A stretch of 64,000 nt of DNA from Patella vulgata (taxonomy: Eukaryota > Mollusca > Gastropoda > Patellidae). A program made the translations under genes and the position numbers. Position 1 is the stretch's first letter. Each line of letters starts with the position of its first letter. The notes below the pieces were generated by a model, which was given only the letters and a program-made list of their open reading frames with translations, had not been told where the DNA came from and did not search any database. Location of the stretch: NCBI RefSeq assembly GCF_932274485.2, contig NC_065886.2:40597501-40661500 (forward strand). Reading direction: 5' to 3'. This document shows, piece by piece, positions 35,008-46,973 of the stretch.

Positions 35008-35246
35008 CGTTGTTATAAGCTTTCCACAAACGTATAGCAACGAGGACCTTGTAGCGGAACTTCACGCTAGATTAGACATTTAAATGTTTTATAAGTAATT
35101 TATAATGAAAATGCTGTGCTGAATGGTGTAAACGGGAAAAATTGCTGCCTGAAAGAACCCATGACCCACCTACAGTGCACCACAAGTGTTATGCGCGATC
35201 TGTTGTGATTCATAACCAACCTCGCTATAGAGTGTCCCATTATATA

Positions 35247-35390
35247 CTCTTAAAAAAAGTAGGGGATATTGAAAAGCAAATACCCATGCAGGTTGTGATA
35301 TGATAAATAGTCATGGACACTTGAAATGCTTTGATAGTATGTTCACAGATGAAGAACTTATCGCCCTAACAGAACCACTGAGCTCGCAAT
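35247..35390 (+). mobile_element. Mariner end fragment related to the 22618 element
   Basis: CTCTTAAAAAAAGTAGGGGA after a TA matches the terminal repeat of the full-length mariner. CCCTAACAGAA downstream also resembles its left subterminal region. It is cut off where the LTR-type element at 35401 begins, so that element may have inserted here. Confidence 0.6.
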
Positions 35391-35400
35391 AGCGCCATAC

Positions 35401-35641
35401 TGTTACACTATTGGTTCTTTAATCAAGTTCTGGATGACAAGACTAGTTTAACATCTTATAATACCTTTATTCTTCTTCTAACATATTATGTACAAAACTT
35501 AAGACTCAGTAATTAGCTTGTATTGAGGGAGCCATGTCCTAGCTTGGCACAAAAATGTGCCAACTCCAATACGCTCTCCCTCATTCCGTCTCGACCCGTG
35601 CCTAGGCGCCCATGGCCTGCGCTCTCGTGTCCTGGCCGGAC
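35401..35641 (-). repeat. Terminal repeat of element A (left copy)
   Basis: Shares TATTGGTTCTTTAATCAAGT and CGACCCGTGCCTAGGCGCCC with the right copy. The frame at 35513-35707 is a by-product. Confidence 0.75.
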
Positions 35642-36404
35642 CTCTCCGTCGGTTTGTTTGTTATCTGGGTTTATAAACCCTTCCAAACAAAGAATCTTAT
35701 GAGGCATCTGGCTAATGTATCATATATCATATCAGGTTTAACATTCGATACATGCTAATCAGACAAAGAAAGTTTAAATAAAACATGCCAAAATCACATA
35801 AGAATTATTTTCATAACACACGCGAATATATAATATATATCATTATAATGGCCACACACGCAATGTAGAAATTATATCCATTTTCTTCTTCCGTACACCG
35901 TCTTTGTGGTCAACTGTAGGGAGATACAAATTCATTTTTTTTCTTCTTCCTTTATTCCGTCGTCTTCTTCGTGTATAAGTTTTCCGTAATAGCAAGGGGT
36001 CAGTGTTTCCATACCGCCTGGCCGGAACGGTGCGTTATGACATGTGCTATGAAGAGTATTATAACTGTAACCGTGCCCAAGTTTTATCACCTGTTTATCA
36101 TATCATGGAGTGCACTTAATTAATAGTTAATCAAATTAGCAGGTGGAACAGACCTAAATTAGCTATCTAACGATATTTACATTATTATTTACATGGATAG
36201 AATTGAAGTTAGGATGTCATATTGTTTTATCTAGAGATAAAGAATAATGAATGATCCGAACACATTTGACCTATCTTAAATAAGATATTTTGAAAGAACT
36301 AACGGTTTTATCTCTATAATTTTCGAACAAGACACAAAACAAAACATCACATTCGCTCCTTATCTGAGCGTAGGGTATATAACCCCTCATTCCTCTGGAG
36401 GAAT

Positions 36405-36590
36405 ACAAATAAAATCTCTCCCGAACTTTCGGGGCATCCCATTAATATCTGGGGTACGTCAAAACATAAATAAAATCTCTCCCGTAAATATCGGGCCATC
36501 CCATTAACATTTGGGGTACTACGTTAAACACGAATAAAATCTCTCCCGTAAATATCGGGCCATCCCATTAACATTTAGGGTAATATACAC
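36405..36590. repeat. Short tandem repeat inside element A, about 60-bp unit
   Basis: AATAAAATCTCTCCCG recurs at about 36409, 36468 and 36534, each followed by ATCGGGCCATCCCATTAA or similar. Element B keeps the same array in diverged form at 42840-42960. Confidence 0.8.
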
Positions 36591-37272
36591 GTATAGACAA
36601 AACAAATAAAAATCTTGAGATAAACGCGTTAATACTGTGTGAATGTTATTGGGTTAAATTTCAAATTACGATACTGTTAACCCAATTCTAGTTAAACAAT
36701 CACAAAACATTTTACATCTCGATATTAACCTGTTAATACCAATTTTAAATGCCAAAATATGTGTTCAAAAACAAACAATTATAATTTATAATCTTTTAAA
36801 AACAACATGACCCATTGTAAAACAAACAATATATATACAATTTTGTTTTAGTCATTTTCCTACAAATAGTTAAGGACTGTTCCACTTCTAGCTTGAAAGG
36901 CAATGTATTAACTTTAGTAACTACACCATGGTATTTAAAGTGCACATAAGATGGGCCTGGAAACTTTGAGATACGTGTAGCCAATCGTTCGTTCTTGGTG
37001 TTTAACGTCTGCTTCCACATAAGTGATATCGCAGACAAGACATAGGAGAGCCGAAGCTGATTCCTGTTTTTTAGAATATGATTTTGCAATCTTTCCATTT
37101 GGCCTTAGGCCATGGATTTGGTTTAGTGAGAAGTTCTTCCCTTTATTTAATATAAAACATATCGTTTGGTAGATGATCTCGTCTGCTTCTGGATTGGTAG
37201 ATGTCATCGTTTTAGTGTTTAGGTGCCAGGCCCGTCTTATCGTGGCCTCCCCTTACTCCACTATCCCGTGTA

Positions 37273-38846
37273 GCCAATGGTTACTATATCCAATTTACGG
37301 CAAGTTCACACCAATCTGATTGAAATTAATTCAGTTATCTTCACTCAAAGTCGTAAAAATAGACCTCCCTTAAAAACGACTTTGCCAATTATCGAAAACA
37401 CTCTTAATCCCCCCAGGCGCCAGTGACGTCACAGTGACCGAATGCATATTAGGAATGTTTATTCCTTAATTACCTATATACAGCCGGCGTGTGTACTCAT
37501 TAACGCCTGACTGGTTCCTTAATCCCCCTTAATTCCTTAATTAAATAAGAAAAAATATTTCATTACTCTGAAATAGACCGTGTGATGAAATAAGAAAAAA
37601 TATCTCAATACACAGTACAAATAAATTTTGTTGGTAACCATCTTAATGGAATAACAGACAGATTAAGAAGTGTCATCTAACTATCTTTGTGTATTGATAA
37701 TAATATGACAAGTAGTGTTGTTAATATCTGTCATTAATTAATCAATCCAACTAAAGTTATACAGACTTGGGGGTCATTAATTAATTTACATCTCGGTGTG
37801 AGCAGTGATTGTTAGTGGGATTAAGAATGCTGATTAGGTAATTATCTTTTTTTACGCCGGCCAGATCAAAGACATCACTCTAGGCGGAACGTGTGCGTAG
37901 TACCCACAAATGAACTAATGGTAGAATCGTACACACACATATTTATTGTATAAAATAATTAAGTTTTACTCATCAGTTGTTTATAATTTTTGTGTTTTTC
38001 TTATCAAGTAGCATCGTATTATTTGTTGGCTGGCGTTTAAACAACATTTAATTGACTTGATATGAAATATTCTTTATAATAAAAATATTTTACAATTGCA
38101 TTGACAGTTTAATCACTCAGGTGTATTTGATATGCATGTCCATGAATCCCATGGAATTTTCGCGCCAAAGTTTAACCCCAGTTACTACGCCCGTAGTGCA
38201 TGGAACGTACATGGCAATAAGATTCCCAACGTTGATTGGCTGAGAAATGAGGGCGATTCGCTGTGAATTTCAAATGGAGTTACGATAAAAGTTGTTTTTT
38301 GTGAATAGAAATGGTTATTATTATTATTATATATAGCTAATAATGAATATATCGACAATTGACTGGCATCATTTGTATTTCCTTGTCCTATAGAGAACTG
38401 TTTGGGATATCAAGTATTACGGGGTTATCCAAATTACCGGTAAATGCGCTAATTGCTTCGGTCTTCTTCAGTTGTCACGGGGCCTTTTTAAACAATGACC
38501 TTAAGTGGATCAACGGCATGATACGGCATTTTAAATTCACCTTAAAATATTCCAATCACAAATGTCTAATCTACAACAACGCAAGACGATAATTCGGTAG
38601 ATTATGATTATGCCAGTAACATGTTAATTGGACCGACACACTTGTCAACTGATGGTGTGTATTGCATAGATAATGTATATAGTATGTGTAGTGCCTGTGA
38701 CGTCACCAGCGAATCAACCGGATTAAGGTTGTAATTGAAAATTTGAAAACCGTTTTTGGCTTTCGGATACTTAAACCTCAATAGCTGAATTAATTTTAAT
38801 CAGATTGGTTTGAACTTGCCGTAAAATGGATATAGTAACCATTGGC
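37273..38846. mobile_element. Long-TIR non-autonomous DNA transposon nested in element A
   Basis: GCCAATGGTTACTATATCCA at 37273 is inverted as TGGATATAGTAACCATTGGC ending at 38846. The inverted match continues through ACGGCAAGTTC and CCAATCTGATTGAAATTAAT for about 60 bases, then more weakly to GTGACGTCAC near 37430 and 38700. The interior is AT-rich with no transposase. Element B lacks it in the comparable interval. The target duplication is not clear. Confidence 0.75.
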
Positions 38847-39065
38847 TTTAAGTACATTCAATTAAGATTTTTAATCTTATGTTGTCTTTAATAAAGCGTG
38901 ATGATAAACTGCTTATTTCCCAGTTAAATTATAATACATAGCATTAATGTCATTGTTACCCGTAGCCATGGTAGGATTAGAAAAAAGCTTACCCGTGAAG
39001 ACTAATAGCTGTGGCCTGTGGTATAGGGCTTCAAACGTTGCTCTGGGCAGCGGCGCCAATTAATA

Positions 39066-39304
39066 TGTTACGCTATTGGTTCTTTAATCAAGTTCTGGAT
39101 AACAAGACTAATTTAACATCTTTTAATATTTTTATTCTTCTTCTAACATATTATGTACAAAACTTAAGACTCCGTAATTAGCTTGTAGTGAGGGAGCCAT
39201 GTCCTAGCTTGGCACAAATGTGCCAACTCCAATACGCTCTCCCTCATTCCGTCTCGACCCGTGCCTAGGCGCCCATGGCCTGCGCTCTCGTGTCCTGGCC
39301 GGAC
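39066..39304 (-). repeat. Terminal repeat of element A (right copy)
   Basis: Mate of 35401-35641. The putative primer-binding site is adjacent at about 39046-39060. Confidence 0.75.
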
Positions 39305-39669
39305 TTCTTGCATGCCCATATGAACTGTTTATGTCCATGTGAAGAGTAGATTTATGCGCGGTCTAACCATTAATTTACCCACCTAGAGTGTCTACCATTC
39401 TCATGCTTGACCTAGATTCACCTAGGGTTTTTCAGTACTTAACGATTGTTTAGATTTTATCGGCAATTGGTGCCAAAACAATCATTTCTGTGTTTTATAG
39501 GTATTTTTCTGAGGTTTTTCGTTTTTGCAGTATTCAGTACAACCCGATGTTCCTTAAAAGGAAGTATTTTGTCTCACAACAGTTTTTACTGTACCGATTA
39601 ATACGACCAGGTACAAATGGCTTTCTTTATGTTAAAACGACTTTCATATTGTTATGCGTCCATATTAAA

Positions 39670-40340
39670 TAATTATATCACCGTTACACCATAATGCTTG
39701 TTGAGTTAGAATTTCGTTAAAATCGGCACGAAACTGCCCGAAAAAATGGTCGCTTCTTGTACGGAAATAGTGTGAAACTGTGTAATACCAAGATTGTGGA
39801 CCTTCTAGGAGTCACAATTCTTTTCCGATTTTGATGAAATTTAAAATATTGGTATATCCCTAAGATCTCGGTTCCTTTCGATATTCACGCATATTGGGCC
39901 GTAAGATTCTGGATAATGGCCCCAGGTTGTACGAAAAATCGCTTCTTTTTTTTTAGCTTGTTCGCTGTCCATCTCTTGGAAAATGTGGGCGTATCTTGCA
40001 TGGCAACCGCTTGTTTCTGATTCTTAACAAGGTTGAAAAATATCACCGTTACACCATAATAACGGTTGAGTTCGAATTCGTGAAAATCGGACCGAAACTG
40101 CCCGATATATCGGCCTTTCCCTGTACGCATAGTGTAAAATTGTTTAATGCCAAGGCGGTGGACGCTCTAGAGAACTTAAAAGATATGTTTCTTTCGATAT
40201 TAACCTACTTCCTACAGCTACTTCCTGAAATATGACCCCGTATTGTACGAAAATCGCTTCTTCTCTAGCTTTTTCTCTATCCATCTCTTGCAAAATGTGG
40301 ATATCTTGCATGACAACCGCTTGTTAGTATTTAAAATCAG
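39670..40340 (-). repeat. R1 repeat, two units, minus orientation
   Basis: It contains the reversed R1 words ATATCACCGTTACACCATAA (twice), CGGTTCCTTTCGATATTCAC and CATCTCTTGGAAAATGTGGG with CGTATCTTGCATGGCAACCG, the same head segment seen at 2078. Confidence 0.8.
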
Positions 40341-40719
40341 ACAGTTATTATTTATAATTGCAGATATAAAAAAAAACTTCATCGCTTTAAAAAATTAGTA
40401 TTTTGTATAAAAAATCGCTCTTCCCAGAAATCTGGACTATTAAGGAGTTCAGCAAGATCAGGAAGGCAGGATGTTGTGTTTTCAGAAGTTAGCCACTCTG
40501 GCGAGGGCGAGGAATCATAACGCAATGTTTTATTTGTGAGTTCATCAAACTTATGCTTGTGTTCATTTATATTTTATAACTTATGCATTTGAGATGTAAC
40601 ATGTTGTATTATTGTTAAGTTATAACAAAGGTCAGCATTTATTTACAACGGGAACAGAATATCACACATCTACATAATTTCAACAGCAATACAGGTACTT
40701 AATTGTGATGAAACTGACA

Positions 40720-41000
40720 ACGTATGTTCATATCCCAAAGATCTCGAATGAATTCGATTTTGGCGCGTATCGGGGTCGTAACGTCCTGGTTTATAGTCCC
40801 ACATTGTACGATCCTCACAATATTTATTTAACTTTAAAAAACGTTCAAAATATATATCTGCCTTACACCATAATGACGGAATAGTTAGAAGTTCGTGAAA
40901 ATAGAACAGAGACTTCTCGTCTTATTGGCTGCCCCGTTCACCATAATAGTGGGAAAGCATGTAATTAAATACCATTCTTGTGCACCCTCTATCTCGACCA
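40720..41000 (-). repeat. Diverged R1 repeat fragment
   Basis: CCCAAAGATCTCGAATGAAT, CCTTACACCATAATGACGGA and GTTCGTGAAAATAGAACAGA follow R1 order in reverse. Confidence 0.6.
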
Positions 41001-41039
41001 GTGATTCTTAACCATATTGCCACGACACAAAGGCAACCT

Positions 41040-41291
41040 TGTGATAGAACACATAACTCTTATTTATTAAAAAGATATTTTAATACTGGATAACATATTT
41101 ACAGGTACATATGAACATCATTTGGTTGGGTATGTAATGTCTATCTATAGCTGCTTCCCTTAGGACTCACGGGAACCCTCTTCTCCGGGGTCGTGGGCAG
41201 GCCCTCTCCCGAGGTCCGGAAGACCTCTAAGTCTCTACGGGTCTCTCTCCAGGTCTGCTTCGGTCTCTCTCCAGGTCTCTTTTGGTCTGCC
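41040..41291 (-). repeat. Terminal repeat of element B (left copy)
   Basis: Begins TGTGATAGAACACATAACTC on the plus strand and ends GGTCTGCC. It includes two CTCTCTCCAGGTCTGCTTCG-like units. Confidence 0.8.
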
Positions 41292-42079
41292 TCTCAACTA
41301 GGCTTTTTATATCGTGGAGCAATATCTGTTTCGTCAGCTAGGCACGCCATAGTTAATAGCATTAGTAATCAGAACAATGAAAAGTAATTATTAAGATTCA
41401 CACATCTTAGCTCAAAACAAAAGATGTCAATACGTGTTAAGCCTAAATCTTATATCGTATAGACACTCCTAGTATACATGTTTGTACAATCCATTAAATC
41501 TTACATAATACTATTTCAACACCCCACACCTGATATAGATTAAATCTTACAAATAATCTGTCACTTAATTTATGTCCAAAATGAGTTACAAATAAAATAT
41601 GAATTCAGAATACAATATTGAAATTTAGATCCCAAATGATATTGTATTACATTCCTCCCTTAACCACAATTTTAAAATATTGGAATATATAAAATGATAT
41701 ATGAAACGATTTTAAAACAATAAAAGATTAAAGCATAATACAATAATTGAAGCATCCAAAAGCAGATATTGTCAATAGTAAAAAAAAATGTTCAGTAGTC
41801 CACGGAGTAACGCCGGGGTAGATATCGTGTCGCAAAAGTTATATACAAGAAGCACAACATCGAAACTAAAAATATTCACAAAAGTATAAGAGTCACTGGT
41901 CACTTTACGCGTTTCTTCCTGGGCCAGTAGATTCTATTAATAAAGGCACACGTACTACGTGGGAACACAGTACGCGGGAAAAAAAATCGTCACACAAATG
42001 AATGTCATATAAATGATAAATGAACTCACACACATAATCATAATCACACGCGATCCAAATTTGAAAATATTCTCCATTA

Positions 42080-42290
42080 ATTATCGATAGATGGATATTT
42101 TATCCATCAATTATGCATATAGTATCCACCAATTATGAATATAGTATCCACCAGTTGTGCATATAATATCCACCAATTATGCATATATTTTCCCCCATGT
42201 ATGCATCACCATGTATGCATATATTCTCCATCATGTCAGCATATATTTTCCACCATGTATGCATCACCATGTATGCATATATTTCGTATG
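42080..42290 (+). repeat. Minisatellite of about 26-bp units
   Basis: ATCCACCAATTATGCATATA and CACCATGTATGCATATATTC variants alternate for about 200 bases. The open frames here are repeat translations. Confidence 0.8.
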
Positions 42291-43593
42291 CTATGCTTTT
42301 TCGAGGTATGGCGAATGGGTAATGTCTCCATTCTCAAGCTTACTGCCGCTTGTGGCTTTTAGCCGTCACCATCTTCTTCAATACTCGGTATCGTTACCTT
42401 CTTTGTTTATTTATTGGCCGCTTAGTCTTTTTCCTTTCCTGGCCAAACGTAGCTTAATGACATGTCGTGTCATGAAAAATATTATAACTGCCATCCATGC
42501 CCACGTTTTATCATCTGCTTATTATATCATGGAGTGAACTCAATTAACTTTTAATCAAATTAGTAAGTGGAACAGACTTTATAGATAACGATCTATTTTA
42601 AAATATTTACACGAGAATTGACATAAACCAAATTAAAAGTAAGCCATATTGCTTTAAATTATAATGAATGATCTGAACACATTTCATTAATCTTAAATAA
42701 GATATTTTAGAAAGGACCTATCAAAATTAACAGTGGTTTTATCTCTATAATTTTTAAACAAAACACAAAACAATACATCACATTCGCTCTTAATTCCGAA
42801 CAAGACCCGCCTGGGGTGAAACCAATTCCGCCTTATAGGAATTTCACATAAAACCCCTCCCGTAACATCTCGGGCATCCCAATCGTATTTATTATTGGGG
42901 TTAACACAAATAAAATTTCTCCCGTAACATATCGGGGCATCCCGTAAATCCCGGGTTTAAAATGTATATAGACAAAACAAAAAATATAAGAGATAAAACC
43001 GTTAATACCGTGTGAATGTTTATGAGTTATATCTCTCAATTAGGATACTCTTAACTCGATTCCAGTTAATTAAACAATCATCAAACATTTCACTTTGAAT
43101 TATAGGCATTAAATAGTTACTACTAATTTTAAGCCAAAATATGTGTTCAAAACAAACAATTTTAATTTACATATTATTTAAAAAAATCAACATAACTCAT
43201 TATAAAACAAACAAAATAGATGTTTGTTTTAGTAATTTTCAAACAAATAGTTGAGTACTGTTCCACTACTAGCAATATATTTAATTTTGAATAAGATACA
43301 ACAGATGAAAGATCATATTTCTTAACACTAGAAAATGGTTAAGCTAATTGAGTTACTACATAATGTTTAAGCGTTGAAGACAAACCGCTTTTTTCGGCAG
43401 TTAAACATAACATATCAGCATTAACCGAGGCCATAATTAGGATCAGAAAAAGACTTACCTTACCTCTTAATAAAATGCTTCCGTCTTCTAGTGGTCAGGA
43501 CTTTGAAAACGTTGGTCTGGTATACGCAACCCATTAAGAATATGTAATATATCATAACCTCAGGTTCGTCGATCACGGCATCACTTATGAGTA

Positions 43594-43868
43594 TGTGATA
43601 GAATACATAACTCTTATTTATTAAAAAGATATTTTAATACTGGATAACATATTTACAGGTACATATGAACATCATTTGGTTGGGTATAGTAACGTCTATC
43701 TATAGCTGCTTCCCTTAGGAATCACAGGACCCCTCTTCTCCGGGGTCGTGGGCAGGCCCTCTCCCGAGGTCCGGAAGACCTCTAAGTCTCTACGGGTCTC
43801 TCTCCAGGTCTGCTTCGGTCTCTCTCCAGGTCTGCTTCGGTCTCTCTCCAGGTCTCTTTTGGTCTGCC
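43594..43868 (-). repeat. Terminal repeat of element B (right copy)
   Basis: Mate of 41040-41291 with three of the 23-bp units instead of two. A flanking tail (43869-43965) repeats a piece found at 41986-42035 (TCGTCACACAAATGAATGTC). Confidence 0.8.
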
Positions 43869-44227
43869 GTTCGTTCGTTTCTGGAGTTTTACGTCCACTT
43901 CCACCTAAGGTGATATCGTCACACAAATGAATGTCATATAAATGATAAATGAACTCACACACCGTAAATCAGGATGAAAATTTCTGATTTAAGGAGCGTA
44001 CAGTCTCGATCGAAAATACTTCAGTTGAGGGGTGAGGACTGTTACCATTAGAATGTCCCGATAAGAACCTGTGGTAGTTGACTATACAATGTGTCTCGTC
44101 GTTTGGATGGGACGATACAGTCCTCATCTATAGCCCCTGCAAGTGGAATTCGACGAAAAGTGGAAGAAAATGCCACAGTCTGTTTAAAATTCCCCTGGTT
44201 CGCATTGGACAGGTAATCATATTTAAA

Positions 44228-44476
44228 TACAAAATGTTAGTCTCAAGATGATCCATATAAAGGGTTTATAAGACATTACACCCCATTCTATTTCTGTTGT
44301 GTGATGGAGACATAATGTTAGTCTCAAGATCACCTATAAAAAGGATTTATAAGACATTAAACCCCATTCTATTCCTGTTGTGTGAAGGAGACATAATTTT
44401 AGTCTCACGATCACCCATATAAAGGGTTTATAATACATAACACCCTATTCTATTCCTGTTGTGTGATGGAGTCAAA
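44228..44476 (+). repeat. Three-copy tandem repeat, about 80-bp unit
   Basis: AATGTTAGTCTCAAGAT followed by TTATAAGACATTA and CCCATTCTATTCCTGTTGTG, at about 44232, 44313 and 44393. Confidence 0.85.
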
Positions 44477-44576
44477 CAAAATGAGGTATAGTAAAGTTAG
44501 AACTTGATAGTTGGTAAAATTAAACACCAACTACTTGGATTTCATCAAACACTTTATAGATGTCTCAAAATAATTT

Positions 44577-44916
44577 AGCCTGAAGGTCGGATGTTCAATC
44601 CCTGCATTGGCCGAGAAAATTCATTGGGATTTTCCGACGTGGTTTAATTCCCCTTGTCAGTGGTGCAGAACGGAGGGCCTGACAAGGACAGCTGTCTAGT
44701 CCTTCGGATGATACGAAAAACCGAGGTCCTGTGTATACATTGGAATGGACGTAAAAGATCTCTTGGCAGTTGGAATTCGATATAAGAGTACGCGATAGTG
44801 CCGCTGCCCGGGCAAAATATCCGTCATAGCACACTGTATGGTGCATGCCCATCTTCATTAGCCCAGTATAGGAGTAGAACAGTAGGACGTTAAACCCAAT
44901 TTCATTTCATTTCATT
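44577..44916 (+). repeat. Family-2 SINE, 5'-truncated, with 14-bp target duplication
   Basis: Runs from the B-box region (GGATGTTCAATCCCTGCATT) to AGGACGTTAAACCCAATTTC and a (CATTT)n tail. It is flanked by TCTCAAAATAATTT (44563-44576) and TCTCAAAATAACTT (44917-44930). Its length and intact 3' end make it a good family-2 reference. Confidence 0.9.
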
Positions 44917-45505
44917 TCTCAAAATAACTTGACTGAAATACATCCATATGGTGTAGTATCAAATTCAGATTTCGTACAAAATAAAAATTTATATGGTAAT
45001 AAGAAATAATACAGTTCCTTTTTATATTGGCACTCGTTTTCAGCGGGGTGATTAAACGATTTCAATCGTGGCTAGATATTAGAAATAACCCAAACATTAT
45101 TCAAAACTAGCTTGATATCCAACTTTGCCCGGGACCCAATGTGAGGCCTTTACCTTCATAATTCATGACCTAAAACATTAACGAGGTCATGCTGGTTGGT
45201 TAATTTGATAACATGAGTGTGGATCGTGGTGACGACGCGTAATGGGCAAACAAACATACACACCGACATCTTTGATTTTATTTATATAGATTGTATAATA
45301 ATTAATGTTATTTGTATTACATGTGGATTATATAGATAATTAAGGTATAATCAGACATTGTCTGCGATACTACTATTGTGGAAGCATGCGTTAAATGGGC
45401 AGCGTTAAATGGGTGTTTAATAACGCTCTTTAGAATTACACAACGTATTGGGAGCACAGGTCTAATTTATGTTAGAAACATGCGGGAAGCCTGATTCTTA
45501 TTGTA

Positions 45506-46210
45506 TCACAATTCAGCCAGTGTGTCGCATAATTCAAACGATTTTTCTATTTCATCTGCTAAGTCATTTAATTTTACTGCAAATTCATGCTCTTGACCTT
45601 TGTGTATTTGCACCGAGTTGGACACGACCGTATAGATATCTACCGGAAGGGTGATGACAGTAAAAACGACACCGGCAATAGCTAACCCTTTACTAGCCCC
45701 CTTTATAATCCCTCCTACCGCCGCTTTTCCAATGTCAGCCGCATCGTCGACAAATGACACAGCATTTTGCACCATTTTATAGATAGCCGACGATGCACCC
45801 CATGTCAGTTTTCCCGACTCGAAAGCTATCTTAATGTTTGATTTTAGATCTTCCAAAAGATCGCCATCCTTTTCCAGTAATTCTTCAACTTCTTTTCGCC
45901 TATTCTTGGTTACAGCGTATCTAGCTATTGATGCTCCGGCTCCAGTTACAGCTCCTGCTCCACCGATTCCAGCACCAACAGCAGAAACTATCAAAGATGC
46001 ACCAAATGTAAAAAAGCTAGCAGCGAAGCCACCAATTATCAGGCCACTGCCAACAGCACCAGCTACACTACCGCTCACTTTACTTATTCGTACATCATTT
46101 TCCATCTTATTTAGTTGATTTGCAATTTCTCTAAGACGTGCAACCAGCTGTTTGCGGTTGGTCTTTAGTTTCTTAGAAATATTTTTGATTTTCTTTATAG
46201 TGTCTGCCAT
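45506..46210 (-). CDS. Apolipoprotein-L-like membrane protein, copy 3
   Basis: Seen: 234 uninterrupted residues. The first 45 (MADTIKKIKNISKKLKTNRK...) are nearly those of copy 1. The glycine hairpin reads SVAGAVGSGLIIGGFAASFF and GAGIGGAGAVTG, the second hydrophobic segment GLAIAGVVFTVITLPVDIYT, and the tail SVQIHKGQEHEFAVKLNDLA. The central segment (IKIAFESGKLTWGASSAIYK) is a variant: it keeps the GKLT of copy 1 and an SAIYKMVQNA stretch like STIYMLVENA of copy 2. Start at 46210 by alignment with copy 1; the preceding bases have an acceptor-like shape. Known: ApoL domain, membrane-inserting. Neighbouring DNA matches copy 1 on both sides, so this pair arose by duplication of the whole locus. 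Confidence 0.85.
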   Translation of the reverse strand: MADTIKKIKNISKKLKTNRKQLVARLREIANQLNKMENDVRISKVSGSVAGAVGSGLIIGGFAASFFTFGASLIVSAVGAGIGGAGAVTGAGASIARYAVTKNRRKEVEELLEKDGDLLEDLKSNIKIAFESGKLTWGASSAIYKMVQNAVSFVDDAADIGKAAVGGIIKGASKGLAIAGVVFTVITLPVDIYTVVSNSVQIHKGQEHEFAVKLNDLADEIEKSFELCDTLAEL

Positions 46211-46495
46211 TCTGAAAATATGACAAAGGTACAAATATATTTATCTAAAAAAGGCCTTTTATTTCTTATGCCCTCACCACATTACGTGACCCAAATAAAT
46301 TATAGAGAATAAAACATTATTTCTGTTAATACTGGACTACTTTATTACGAAATATTTGAGAGGGCCGGGTTAAGGGAAAGGCCGTTGGGCTGTATCCAGG
46401 AGCTCCGATGTTAAAGGAACTTCAATTTAATTTCAATTTACGATAAATATATATGCTATTTAGTATGTTTATATGTTTGTACCAAATAAATCTAT

Positions 46496-46580
46496 ATATA
46501 TACCATACTGGCATACATGGGGCCTTATATATCTACCTATACTGACGGACAGGGGCCTTATATATCTACCATACTGAGAT
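46496..46580 (+). repeat. Minisatellite, three copies (partner of 15955-16170)
   Basis: ATACCATACTGGCATACATG, CCTATACTGACGGACAGGGG, CTACCATACTGAGATACTG. Confidence 0.85.
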
Positions 46581-46973
46581 ACTGTCACATGATAACTGTT
46601 GATGTTGTTTGAAGTTTAAATCATGGTGTCCGTGGAACTCATTATAAACACCGTCTCATTTAGCTCTCGATGTGATCACGTTACTCAATGAGCAGGTACG
46701 TCTGTATTTTAAGCAACCGTAAACATTTAGCTTTTGGCACAACTTTCAAGCAAATCGTAGACGGGTCGACGGTGCAGCTATGGTATACATTAGTACAAGT
46801 CGTGGATGCATGGTCCGTATGATGCTGGCGGATTAACCAGGAGGTCACAGGGTGGAGATCCTGGGATTGACCAAGTTCAGCACGGAACTTCAGGAACTGC
46901 TCTATTGAATTCTTGTTGAAAAAGTTTCGAACCCCAGTCAATTTTACAGGGCAACTTTTTACTGCTAAACTGT

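Larger units (their letters stand above)
35401..39304 (-). mobile_element. Non-autonomous LTR retrotransposon fossil A
   Basis: Direct terminal repeats of about 240 bp (35401-35641 and 39066-39304) differ at roughly eight positions by eye, implying a moderately old insertion. Orientation is minus: the repeat then ends ...GTAACA with an AATAAA inside, and just inside the right copy TTGGCGCCGCTGCC looks like a tRNA primer-binding site. The interior shares about 1 kb with element B, including short tandem repeats, but no gag, protease or reverse transcriptase is recognised. A long-TIR DNA element sits inside at 37273-38846. Family not assigned (Gypsy-like is a guess). It is a fossil without coding capacity for its own movement. 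Confidence 0.6.
41040..43868 (-). mobile_element. Non-autonomous LTR retrotransposon fossil B
   Basis: Direct terminal repeats at 41040-41291 and 43594-43868 differ at about six positions plus one extra 23-bp unit. Minus orientation gives an AATAAA near the end of the repeat. The interior (42430-43450) matches element A (36000-36900 and 38850-39000), so A and B are one family although their terminal repeats differ. 42080-42290 is a private minisatellite. No retroviral-type protein is recognised. A fossil. Confidence 0.6.
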
